Shown one piece after another: positions 1 through 5,184 of a stretch of DNA of 5,184 bases. Below the pieces are notes generated by a model that was not told where the DNA came from, made no database searches, and worked only from the letters and a program-made list of their open reading frames with translations. The DNA is from Pyrinomonadaceae bacterium. GTDB taxonomy: Bacteria; Acidobacteriota; Blastocatellia; Pyrinomonadales; Pyrinomonadaceae. Every line of letters starts with the position of its first letter. Positions within the stretch are counted from its first letter, which is position 1. The stretch spans positions 1 through 5,184 of the forward strand of contig JACCRA010000045.1 in NCBI GenBank assembly GCA_013813825.1, given 5' to 3'. A program made the position numbers and the translations under genes.

Positions 1-1153
1 CTCCATATTTGATTTCGATATTGATGTCTTTGACCGCCGTGAAAACGCCGAACCGTTTGTAAAGATTTCGCGCCTCGATGGCGACGGCGTCCGACGGCCT
101 ATCCCTGAACTGACGGCGGCGCGGGAAAGTGGGCGTCTCAACCTCATCGCTCAGTTCGCGCAAGGTGGCGACGAAAGCATTTTCGAGAGTGGGTAGAGCT
201 GGACGAATCTCTGTCTCTGTGATTCCAGCGAAGGCGAGCGCATCGCGTGTGAGCTTCTCAACGGTTCGGATATCGCTAACCATCAAATCAAGGCGGTCGC
301 CGAAACGCTGCGCATCTTTGACGGAAGGGACGGCGTTCAAGATCTCTTCGGCGCGACCCAAATCGGCGGCGCGCATCTGGAGGCGTTCCAGTCCCGTGCG
401 GCTGCGAATCTCCGCGGGGGTGCCCGTCTGATAGATGAGACCGTCGTACATCAGGGCGACGCGGTGGCAGCGTTCGGCCTCGTCGAGGTACGGGGTGGCA
501 GCGATCATCGTCATGCCCGCGCTGGAAAGATTGGCAAGAGCGTCCCAGAACTCACGGCGCGAAACCGGGTCAACGCCTGTCGTCGGCTCGTCGAGCAGCA
601 AGATTTTCGGCTCGGCGATCAGGGCGCAGGCCAAAGCCAACTTCTGCTTCATGCCGCCGCTCAGACTTCCGGCCAGCCGGTCGGTGAACCGCTCCATGTC
701 GAACATCTTCAGGTAACGACCGCCGCGCTCTTCTATCTCCGCGCGCGAAAGCAGGCGCAGTTGGCCGATGTAGCGCAAATTCTCCGCGACGCTCAAATCC
801 TGATAGAGGCTAAAGGTCTGCGTCAGGTAGCCGACAAACGAACGGGCCTCGCGCGCCGGGAGGCCGTACATATCTACCGTGCCGACGCTTGGTTGCATGA
901 CGCCGCCCAGAACTTGAAAGACAGAAGTTTTGCCAGCGCCGTCAGGCCCGATGAGGCCGAAGATTTCGCCCGCCTCAATGTCCAGATCAATGCCTTTGAC
1001 TGCTTCGACAGCGCCGTAACTCTTCTGCAAGCCGCGCACACGGATGGCAGTCTGAGTCGAAGGACTCAACTCATTGAATGGTTCACTTGATATGAGTTCA
1101 TTCAGTTCCGTCTGCAATTCCTCGTCTGCAATCAAAGTCTCAACTGCGTTCAT
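1..1153 (-). CDS. ybhF: YbhF-like tandem ABC exporter ATPase, C-terminus beyond left edge
   Basis: This is the ATP-hydrolysing cytoplasmic subunit of an ABC-2 type drug exporter. The visible 384 codons hold one full nucleotide-binding domain. Walker A is GPDGAGKT (residues 69-76), the Q-loop Gln is about 112, the signature is LSGGMKQ (164-170), and Walker B is ILLLDEP (184-190) with the catalytic Glu at 189. A linker (about 250-357) leads into a second domain that opens at AIEARNLYKRFG (358-369) and is cut by the edge. The GPDGAGKT wording, the LSGGMKQKL run and the start of a second ATPase domain match E. coli YbhF (about 578 residues) from memory. The H-loop position reads ATPYLDEAE, so the usual His is absent; YbhF also lacks it in its first domain. 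A 36-residue extension precedes the domain. The ATG has AGGAG 10 bases upstream. The gene follows the HlyD fragment by 15 bases, as expected for a ybhG-ybhF operon. Family assignment is firm; the substrate is unknown. Confidence 0.92.
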   Translation of the reverse strand, partial: MNAVETLIADEELQTELNELISSEPFNELSPSTQTAIRVRGLQKSYGAVEAVKGIDLDIEAGEIFGLIGPDGAGKTSVFQVLGGVMQPSVGTVDMYGLPAREARSFVGYLTQTFSLYQDLSVAENLRYIGQLRLLSRAEIEERGGRYLKMFDMERFTDRLAGSLSGGMKQKLALACALIAEPKILLLDEPTTGVDPVSRREFWDALANLSSAGMTMIAATPYLDEAERCHRVALMYDGLIYQTGTPAEIRSRTGLERLQMRAADLGRAEEILNAVPSVKDAQRFGDRLDLMVSDIRTVEKLTRDALAFAGITETEIRPALPTLENAFVATLRELSDEVETPTFPRRRQFRDRPSDAVAIEARNLYKRFGVFTAVKDINIEIKYG

Positions 1154-1163
1154 CGATTTCTCA

Positions 1164-1168
1164 CTCCT
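1164..1168 (-). promoter_or_regulatory. Ribosome binding site of the YbhF-like gene
   Basis: The minus strand reads AGGAG directly after the TGA of the HlyD fragment, with 10 bases before the ATG at 1153. It fixes the ABC gene start and shows that translation of the ATPase does not depend on the damaged upstream genes. Confidence 0.75.
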
Positions 1169-1708
1169 TCATCTGGCCTGTGCCGTAGACTGATTGCCAT
1201 CGGTGATGACCTCGCCGTCGGCGGGCATTCCGGGTTTGGCAAAGCCGACTGCGCCCTTTAGTTGCAGCTTGATGCCCACGACTTGCTTGACGCGATCATC
1301 TCTGAAGTAGGTGTTCTCTGGCGTGAACGATGCTTCGGGGTCAATGCGCAAGACGATGGCATCAATCGGCGTGTCCGGTGCAGAATCGAGAAAGACGCGC
1401 GCCTGTTGACCTAAGCGGACGCGCCCGATTTCGCCTTCCGGAACGAAGCCGCGCAGGTAAACCGTGCCCAGATTGATCAGGGTGACCAAGGGCGTGCCAG
1501 CCGAGATGACTTCGCCGGGTTCGGCCGTGTGTGTCGCCACCGTCCCGTCGAAAGGCGCGAGTATTTCTTGATCATTGCGATTGGCCTGTGCTTCCCTGAG
1601 CTTGGCGCGCGCCGTTTCCGTTTCCGCCTGTGCCGCGACGATGTCAGACCGCGCCTGGATAATTTGCTGGCGACCGGCTCTCGTGTGGGGATTCATACGA
1701 GGTCGCAA
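1169..1708 (-). pseudogene. HlyD/YbhG-type efflux membrane fusion protein, N-terminal half missing
   Basis: This is the periplasmic adaptor that links an inner-membrane ABC exporter to an outer-membrane channel. In the 179-codon open frame, residues about 11-48 are an alanine- and glutamine-rich coiled-coil helix. Next comes the second lipoyl half, ILAPFDGTV (49-57) to EPGEVISAGTPLVTL (63-77). A beta-barrel stretch follows (VYLRGFVPEGEIGRVRLGQ, 83-101), and then the closing segment with KPGMPADGEV (158-167). Adaptors of this family are usually about 330 residues. The membrane anchor, first lipoyl half and first hairpin helix (roughly 150 residues) are absent. The only starts are a TTG at 1708 and an ATG at 1696, neither with a clear ribosome site. 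Residues 1-10 do not look like HlyD, so real homology seems to begin near AGRQQ, about 1678. Upstream in another frame lies a TolC-like N-terminus, which suggests an out-of-frame deletion. It is probably non-functional, unless the join is an assembly error. Confidence 0.8.
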
Positions 1709-1904
1709 CAGACGGCACGTTTTGCGGTAAAGACGCCGGCACTGGTGTAGACGGTTTTTTGTCTATCACGGACGGCGCTGACGTCTTTAGGTTGACGCTC
1801 TCTTGTGCTTTCGCCGAAGTAGACACCATCAATGTCAGAGCGGCGAGCACGAAAGCTACGCGTAAGGCTTTGAAGGACGTTGAAGACCTTCGCTGACGGG
1901 TCAA
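1644..1904 (-). pseudogene. Signal peptide and N-terminus of a probable TolC-type outer-membrane channel
   Basis: An 86-codon frame opens with a basic stretch (TRQRRSSTSFKALR). A hydrophobic core (VAFVLAALTLMVSTS) and a likely signal peptidase site, AKA before QES (residue 33), follow. A proline-rich mature start then leads to PASLPQNVPSV and SYESP (about 56-73). The exported N-terminus and the place just before an HlyD adaptor and YbhF ATPase fit the TolC-family channel of such operons; TolC proteins are usually over 400 residues. After about residue 73 the frame enters DNA that codes for HlyD in another frame and stops at 1646-1644, so the tail (ESRSPANYPGAV) is not a real domain. The TTG at 1904 is preferred because GAAGG lies 10 bases upstream and it overlaps the preceding stop as TTGA. 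An in-frame ATG at 1931 is the alternative. The TolC identity rests on context and is moderate to low in confidence; the secretion signal is clear. Confidence 0.5.
1666..1678 (+). repeat. 13-bp direct repeat, copy 1
   Basis: GCTGGCGACCGGC occurs here and again at 1942-1954. This copy falls where HlyD homology begins after the tolC/hlyD break. On the minus strand both copies are read as Ala-Gly-Arg-Gln in their respective frames. Confidence 0.5.
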
Positions 1905-1914
1905 TCCGACTTTA

Positions 1915-1919
1915 CCTTC
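1915..1919 (-). promoter_or_regulatory. Ribosome binding site supporting the TTG start at 1904
   Basis: The minus strand reads GAAGG, then 10 bases, then TTG at 1904-1902. Together with the TTGA stop/start overlap it favours TTG over the in-frame ATG at 1931, which has no comparable site. Confidence 0.4.
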
Positions 1920-1941
1920 ACTTGTTTGCATTTGGTCTTGG

Positions 1942-1954
1942 GCTGGCGACCGGC
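1942..1954 (+). repeat. 13-bp direct repeat, copy 2
   Basis: This is the second exact copy of GCTGGCGACCGGC, inside the C-terminal tail fragment upstream of the tolC-like start. The copies are 276 bases apart and bracket the tolC-like fragment. It may be chance in GC-rich DNA. Confidence 0.5.
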
Positions 1955-2064
1955 GTGCTCGCGCGCGAGCGCCAGCGCGCCATCTATAAAGTTGTACTTG
2001 CGCACGCAGTCGTTCTGCCGCCAGGGCTGTCCTCGGGGACAGCTGCTTGTCCATTCAATCCTGA

Positions 2065-3237
2065 GTCGAAACTTCGTGGCTCACACCCTGGCGCATCATT
2101 GTTATAGGCAGCCTCAAGACCATCACCGAGTCCACACTCGGCATTGATCTCGCAGATAAACCCAAGGCGCATCGCGCGAATGCGGCGGGCCGACCCGGCA
2201 AGATATCCTGGAGTTGGCCGCTGCTCGGCGATAAGCAGACGACCTACGAGGTACAGAAACATTTTATAGACTATGCCGCTGAGATGGGCTGGCGTTACTG
2301 CCTCATCGACGCCCTCTGGGACAAGCAGATCGGTTATCAGAAGCTCGAAGATTTGATCGGTTACGCTCGCGACAAGGGCGTGGGGGTTTTGCTGTGGTAT
2401 AACTCGGCGGGCGACTTTAACTCAGCCCCGCAAACGCCGCGTAACTTCTTGCTCACACATGAGAGGCGCGGGCGAGAGTTCAAGCGTTTGAAAGCGATGG
2501 GTGTCGCCGGACTGAAGATCGACTTCTTCGGTGGCGATGGGCAATCAATGATCGGCTACTACCTTGATATTCTTGATGACGCGGAGCCGTTTGGTTTCCT
2601 GATCAACTTTCACGGCGCGATGCTGCCGCGTGGGTGGCAGCGGACTTACCCGCACCTGATGACGGTCGAGGCTATCCGGGGTCTCGAATTCGTGACGTTC
2701 GAACAGAAGAACGCCGACGAAGAGCCGAAGCACGCGGCCATGCTGCCGTTCACGCGAAATGTTTTCGATCCGATGGATTTCACGCCAATGGTGCTCGACC
2801 GCATCAACGGCATCCAGCGGCGCACGACGAGCGCATTCGAACTGGCGCTCTCGGTGATGTTCACATCGGGCATCCAGCACTACGCGGAGATTCCTGAAGG
2901 CATAGCAAAAGCGCCGCCTTACGTCCGTGGCTTCCTTAAGGGTGTGCCGAATGTGTGGGACGACACTAAGTTCCTGGATGGCTACCCCGGTAAATTCGTG
3001 GTCCTCGCGCGCCGTGGCGAAGGCCGCTAGTATGTGGCGGGCATTAACGGCGAAGCGATCGTGAAAAAGCTGATGCTTGATCTACGCGAACTACCCGTGC
3101 GCGGCTCCGGCGCACTGATCACTGACGGCGATGGCGGCAACCTCTCATTCCGCCGGCAGACGATCCGTCTCGCCGCAAATAAGAAGCTGGAATTGACGCT
3201 GCCGCCACAGAGCGGTTTTGTGATGGTCATCGAATAA
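2065..3237 (+). pseudogene. GH97 glycoside hydrolase (alpha-galactosidase-like), N-terminally truncated with an in-frame stop
   Basis: GH97 enzymes cleave alpha-glucosides or alpha-galactosides, normally in the periplasm or outside the cell. Counting from 2065, the frame has 390 codons. The family's TPWR..VIG motif (about 7-14) joins the lost N-terminal beta domain to the barrel. WSWPLLGDK and MGWRYCLIDALWD follow, then GLKIDFF with Asp153, the expected nucleophile of the retaining branch. VEAIRGLE supplies Glu202 and Glu208, one of which should be the acid/base. LPFTRNVFDPMDFTP precedes a C-terminal beta domain ending SGFVMVIE. The family is usually about 650-700 residues; roughly the first 250, including any signal peptide, are missing. 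No start lies before the internal ATG at 2284, which has no ribosome site. A TAG at 3028-3030 interrupts RGEGR-stop-YVAGING, where relatives carry Trp (TGG); the same frame continues to TAA at 3235-3237. Both lesions suggest a dead gene unless they are sequence errors. The Asp nucleophile argues against the inverting SusB type. Confidence 0.88.
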
Positions 3238-3260
3238 GCAGACTGGAAACGCTGAAGTCA

Positions 3261-4886
3261 ATGCACCTTTTTGTTGCTATAACTAACGGAGTGCGCTGTT
3301 GGCGGCGAGCAAGGGCGATGTGTGCCGCGCACGTCATGGCTGGCACTCGATGTTTTGCCCTGCTGCTGCTCATCTCCTGTTCAATGATCGCCGCGCAGAC
3401 CACTGACCGCGAGGCCGTCAAGTTCCAGCGTCTAGAACAATCGGTGGCAATGATTCGCGAAGGACGATTACCGCAAGCGGAAAGTTTAATTAATTCCGTC
3501 CTGTCGGGTGCGCCCCGGGATGCCGACGCGCTTAATCTGCTCGGCGTCGTACGCGCACAGCAGAAACGCACTATAGAGGCGGAACAATTGTTTCGCCGCG
3601 CCATCGGCGTTGCGGCGACTCACTTCGGCGCACACCTGAACCTCGCCGAGTTGTATCTGACGACGCAGCGACCGCAGCAGGCTTTGCCGGTTCTTCTGGC
3701 CGCACACAGGCTCGCGCCCGACCGCCCCGACATCAACCTGAACCTAGCTACCCTCTATGAAGGACAGCGTGAGTATGAGTTGGCGTGGGAACACCTTCGA
3801 CTCATTCCTCGTGAGGCGGCCAACGCCGACTACTTTCTCAGGTCGCTCACATCCCTCCTCGGCCTTAAGCGTCTCGATGAAGCGCACCGCCTCGCTCTTG
3901 AGGTCAAAGAGTCGGGCGCTTTGGATGCGGAAGCACGGGCGAGATTCGCGATCCTATTAGCCGAGGGGGGGCTGAGCGATGCGGCTCTGAACCTGCTTGA
4001 AGCCGCGCTCAACCGAACGCCGGAATCAGTCCCCGTGCTCTATGCCCTCGGCATCATCAACGGTTCGGCGAAGCGTTACGAGAAGGCCGATGAATATCTG
4101 TCGGAGGTGTTGCGCGCGCGGCCGGATGACGTGGCAGTGCTCCGCGCTATAGCCGCGGTGGCGCGTGCAACTGGAAACCTTGAGAAGTCGCTCGCAAATC
4201 TCATGCACGCGCGTCGCGTCGCACCCGATTCCCCGCAGGTGCTTTACGACTTCGGCGCGACTGCTTTGCAGATGGACTTATTCCTCGACGCGCTGCCCGT
4301 CTTCGAGCAACTGCATCAACTGTTTCCACGGGAGCCGGCATACCTTTATGCGCTAGCGGCGGCGCGACTAAAGAAAGGCGAGAGGGTTGAAGCTGAACGG
4401 CTGGCGAAAATTTATGTCGAGTTGCGGCCGCGGGACTTTAGAGGCTTTTATCTGCTCGGCGCAGCGCGGCACAATCTTGCGCGTTACGCGGAGGCTCGCT
4501 CCGCGCTGGAAAGGAGCCTTAACCTCAAGTCAGACCCGGACACCGAGTATCTGCTTGGATTAAATTTCTACAAGGAAGGTAATCGTGCAACGAGCATCGA
4601 GGTACTCCGACGGGTCATCAGTACGTTACCGGATCATGCTGCGGCGCGCGGCGCGCTCGGAGTCGCATACCGCGAACAGGGCGATTACAAAGAGGCTCGC
4701 GTCATGCTTGAGCGCGCCGTCGAACTCGACGCAAGCGATCTTCGCTCCCACTATCAACTTGGACTTGTTTACGCTAAACTCGGCGAGAAAGAGAGCGCGA
4801 CTAAGATGTTTGAGCGTGCCGACGAATTGCGCGCCAGACAGCGCAATCGAGAAAGCGTTATCCTCAAATTGATCGACCCGCCGTAA
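3261..4886 (+). CDS. Exported TPR-repeat protein, about 14 tandem repeats
   Basis: TPR proteins form a superhelical scaffold that binds other proteins; the partner cannot be read from sequence. From the first ATG there are 541 codons. About 14 contiguous 34-residue repeats cover residues about 53-528, for example ADALNLLGVVRAQQKRTIEA, and the last complete ones around GALGVAYREQGDYKEARVML and HYQLGLVYAKLGEKESA. No enzymatic domain is visible. An export signal lies within residues 26-46 (MAGTRCFALLLLISCSMIAA). It holds a possible lipobox LISC (Cys40), so the protein could be a lipoprotein, or it could be cleaved after AA45 as a periplasmic protein. The start is uncertain. ATG 3261 would put a 25-residue basic extension before the signal. 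ATG 3318 has AAGGG close upstream, and ATG 3336 begins directly at the signal. A TATAAC at 3278-3283 could be a -10 box, which would favour the later starts. It begins 23 bases after the GH97 stop on the same strand, so cotranscription is also possible. The frame is intact with typical codon use. Confidence 0.9.
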   Translation: MHLFVAITNGVRCWRRARAMCAAHVMAGTRCFALLLLISCSMIAAQTTDREAVKFQRLEQSVAMIREGRLPQAESLINSVLSGAPRDADALNLLGVVRAQQKRTIEAEQLFRRAIGVAATHFGAHLNLAELYLTTQRPQQALPVLLAAHRLAPDRPDINLNLATLYEGQREYELAWEHLRLIPREAANADYFLRSLTSLLGLKRLDEAHRLALEVKESGALDAEARARFAILLAEGGLSDAALNLLEAALNRTPESVPVLYALGIINGSAKRYEKADEYLSEVLRARPDDVAVLRAIAAVARATGNLEKSLANLMHARRVAPDSPQVLYDFGATALQMDLFLDALPVFEQLHQLFPREPAYLYALAAARLKKGERVEAERLAKIYVELRPRDFRGFYLLGAARHNLARYAEARSALERSLNLKSDPDTEYLLGLNFYKEGNRATSIEVLRRVISTLPDHAAARGALGVAYREQGDYKEARVMLERAVELDASDLRSHYQLGLVYAKLGEKESATKMFERADELRARQRNRESVILKLIDPP

Positions 4887-4888
4887 CA

Positions 4889-4905
4889 CTCAACAGTCGG
4901 TTGAG
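4889..4905 (+). terminator. Small hairpin after the TPR gene, possible weak terminator
   Basis: Three bases after the TPR stop codon lies CTCAAC, a 5-base loop AGTCG, then GTTGAG, a perfect 6-bp stem. A second GTTGAG at 4912-4917 could pair with the same left arm. No T-tract follows, so intrinsic termination is doubtful; it may only be a 3' end stabiliser or chance. Confidence 0.25.
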
Positions 4906-5029
4906 CAAACAGTTGAGGTGGCCGGCTCGGCCAGACGAAATGAATTTGCTGACCTCCTCCTGCGCGAATTAATAATGCGCCCTCACTTCTTCAAGTGCAT
5001 TTGCATGAGAAAAAGTTTTGATCGGAATC

Positions 5030-5155
5030 TCAGGGCCAGTGGGCTTTCACTTTAGCAATCAACTGCGCGGCGTGTTGTCTCTTAATAATGACCTGAGCGA
5101 CCGGTCGATCGCCTAACTCCGCTGTTCGCCAGTCGTTTTCAAAGACGGAAGTCAC
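5030..5155 (-). CDS. Candidate small ORF or C-terminal fragment, 41 codons
   Basis: The minus strand has a GTG start at 5155 and TGA at 5032-5030. The product is basic at its C-terminus (VIIKRQHAAQLIAKVKAHWP), with a helical, natural-looking composition. Its GTG overlaps the TGA of a frame entering from the right edge (ending GPFDFS) by four bases, GTGA, as in coupled operon genes. No Shine-Dalgarno sequence is seen upstream, and a third frame ending FVDHLIFRDFRL also looks protein-like, so a frameshifted end of one larger gene is equally possible. I do not recognise the family. It converges on the TPR gene, leaving about 140 bases (4887-5029) with no other coding sign. Confidence 0.25.
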   Translation of the reverse strand: MTSVFENDWRTAELGDRPVAQVIIKRQHAAQLIAKVKAHWP

Positions 5156-5184
5156 GAAAAATCAAATGGTCCACGAACTCTCTC

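Larger units (their letters stand above)
1901..2064 (-). pseudogene. C-terminal tail of an unrecognised protein upstream of the tolC-like fragment
   Basis: One minus-strand frame across this stretch has no start and shows strongly GC-biased third codon positions, as in a real gene. It includes CVRKYNFIDGALALAREHAG and then a lysine-rich tail ending KVKSD before TGA at 1903-1901. The stop overlaps the TTG start of the next gene by four bases (TTGA), the pattern of translationally coupled operon genes. The frame stays open to a stop at 2083-2081, but beyond about 2064 the plus strand codes for GH97, so the gene is probably cut there. First position in an efflux operon and a basic helical tail would suit a TetR-type regulator, but that is only inference. 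I do not recognise the family. Confidence 0.35.

Noticed and set aside
129..716. Plus-strand ORFs of 100 and 93 codons
   Set aside because: Both lie opposite the YbhF-like coding sequence, have Arg/Ser-rich compositions typical of shadows, and lack ribosome sites.
464..1090. 208-codon plus-strand ORF opposite the ABC gene
   Set aside because: It is an antisense shadow. The minus strand here encodes a complete ATPase domain with all the main motifs; this frame shows no recognisable domain.
1880..2147. Plus-strand ORFs of 75 and 73 codons between the efflux remnant and GH97
   Set aside because: They cross the presumed breakpoint and read opposite two minus-strand coding fragments; no motif is seen.
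1984..2262. 92-codon minus-strand ORF
   Set aside because: It runs antisense through the start of GH97 homology and then out of frame through the tail fragment; neither half looks like a protein.
2284..3030. A complete 248-residue GH97 gene starting at ATG 2284
   Set aside because: GH97 homology extends 73 codons upstream and 69 codons downstream in the same frame, and no ribosome site precedes this ATG.
4945..4965. Strong GGAGGAGG-like ribosome site on the minus strand
   Set aside because: It is followed by ATT and a short unconvincing frame running back into the TPR gene; no ATG, GTG or TTG sits at proper spacing.
1..5184. CRISPR array, tRNA, rRNA, riboswitch, transposase or IS ends
   Set aside because: No regular repeat-spacer pattern, tRNA-like fold, rRNA sequence, or inverted-repeat-bounded element was seen by eye, even at the suspected breakpoints.

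Overview
The window reads as a moderately GC-rich bacterial chromosome or metagenome contig. The gene content (a YbhF-type drug ABC exporter operon, a GH97 glycosidase and a large secreted TPR protein) would suit an Acidobacteriota-like soil bacterium. That placement is an inference from gene style; nothing here fixes the taxonomy.

Layout. (1) Positions 1-1168, minus strand: the start and first ATPase domain of a tandem-ATPase ABC exporter subunit resembling YbhF. It runs off the left edge just as the second ATPase domain begins. (2) Positions 1169-about 1690, minus strand: the C-terminal half of an HlyD/YbhG-type membrane fusion protein, 15 bases upstream of the ABC gene. (3) About 1690-1904, minus strand: a signal peptide and proline-rich N-terminus, probably of a TolC-type outer-membrane channel. 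Its reading frame breaks where the HlyD half starts. (4) 1901-about 2064, minus strand: the C-terminal tail of an unrecognised protein, whose stop overlaps the next start as TTGA. Read together, (4) to (1) are the remains of an efflux operon (possible regulator, TolC-like channel, HlyD adaptor, YbhF ATPase). A single out-of-frame deletion from early tolC into mid hlyD would explain its state. (5) 2065-3237, plus strand: a GH97 glycosidase lacking its N-terminal beta domain and interrupted by an in-frame TAG where a Trp is expected. (6) 3261 (or 3318/3336)-4886, plus strand: an intact exported TPR-repeat protein. (7) 4887-5184: mostly non-coding, with a small hairpin and a weak candidate 41-codon ORF on the minus strand.

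How the parts work together. An intact YbhF/HlyD/TolC set would export small hydrophobic or cationic compounds across both membranes. As written, the channel and adaptor are broken while the ATPase looks intact as far as it can be seen. The GH97 gene and the efflux remnant are divergent and meet head to head near 2065, where both appear cut. Three lesions lie within about 1.35 kb (near 1690, near 2065 and at 3029). This suggests either a decaying, rearranged region or assembly and sequencing errors; the sequence alone cannot decide. I found no CRISPR array, tRNA, rRNA, transposase or convincing new defence or biosynthetic system.
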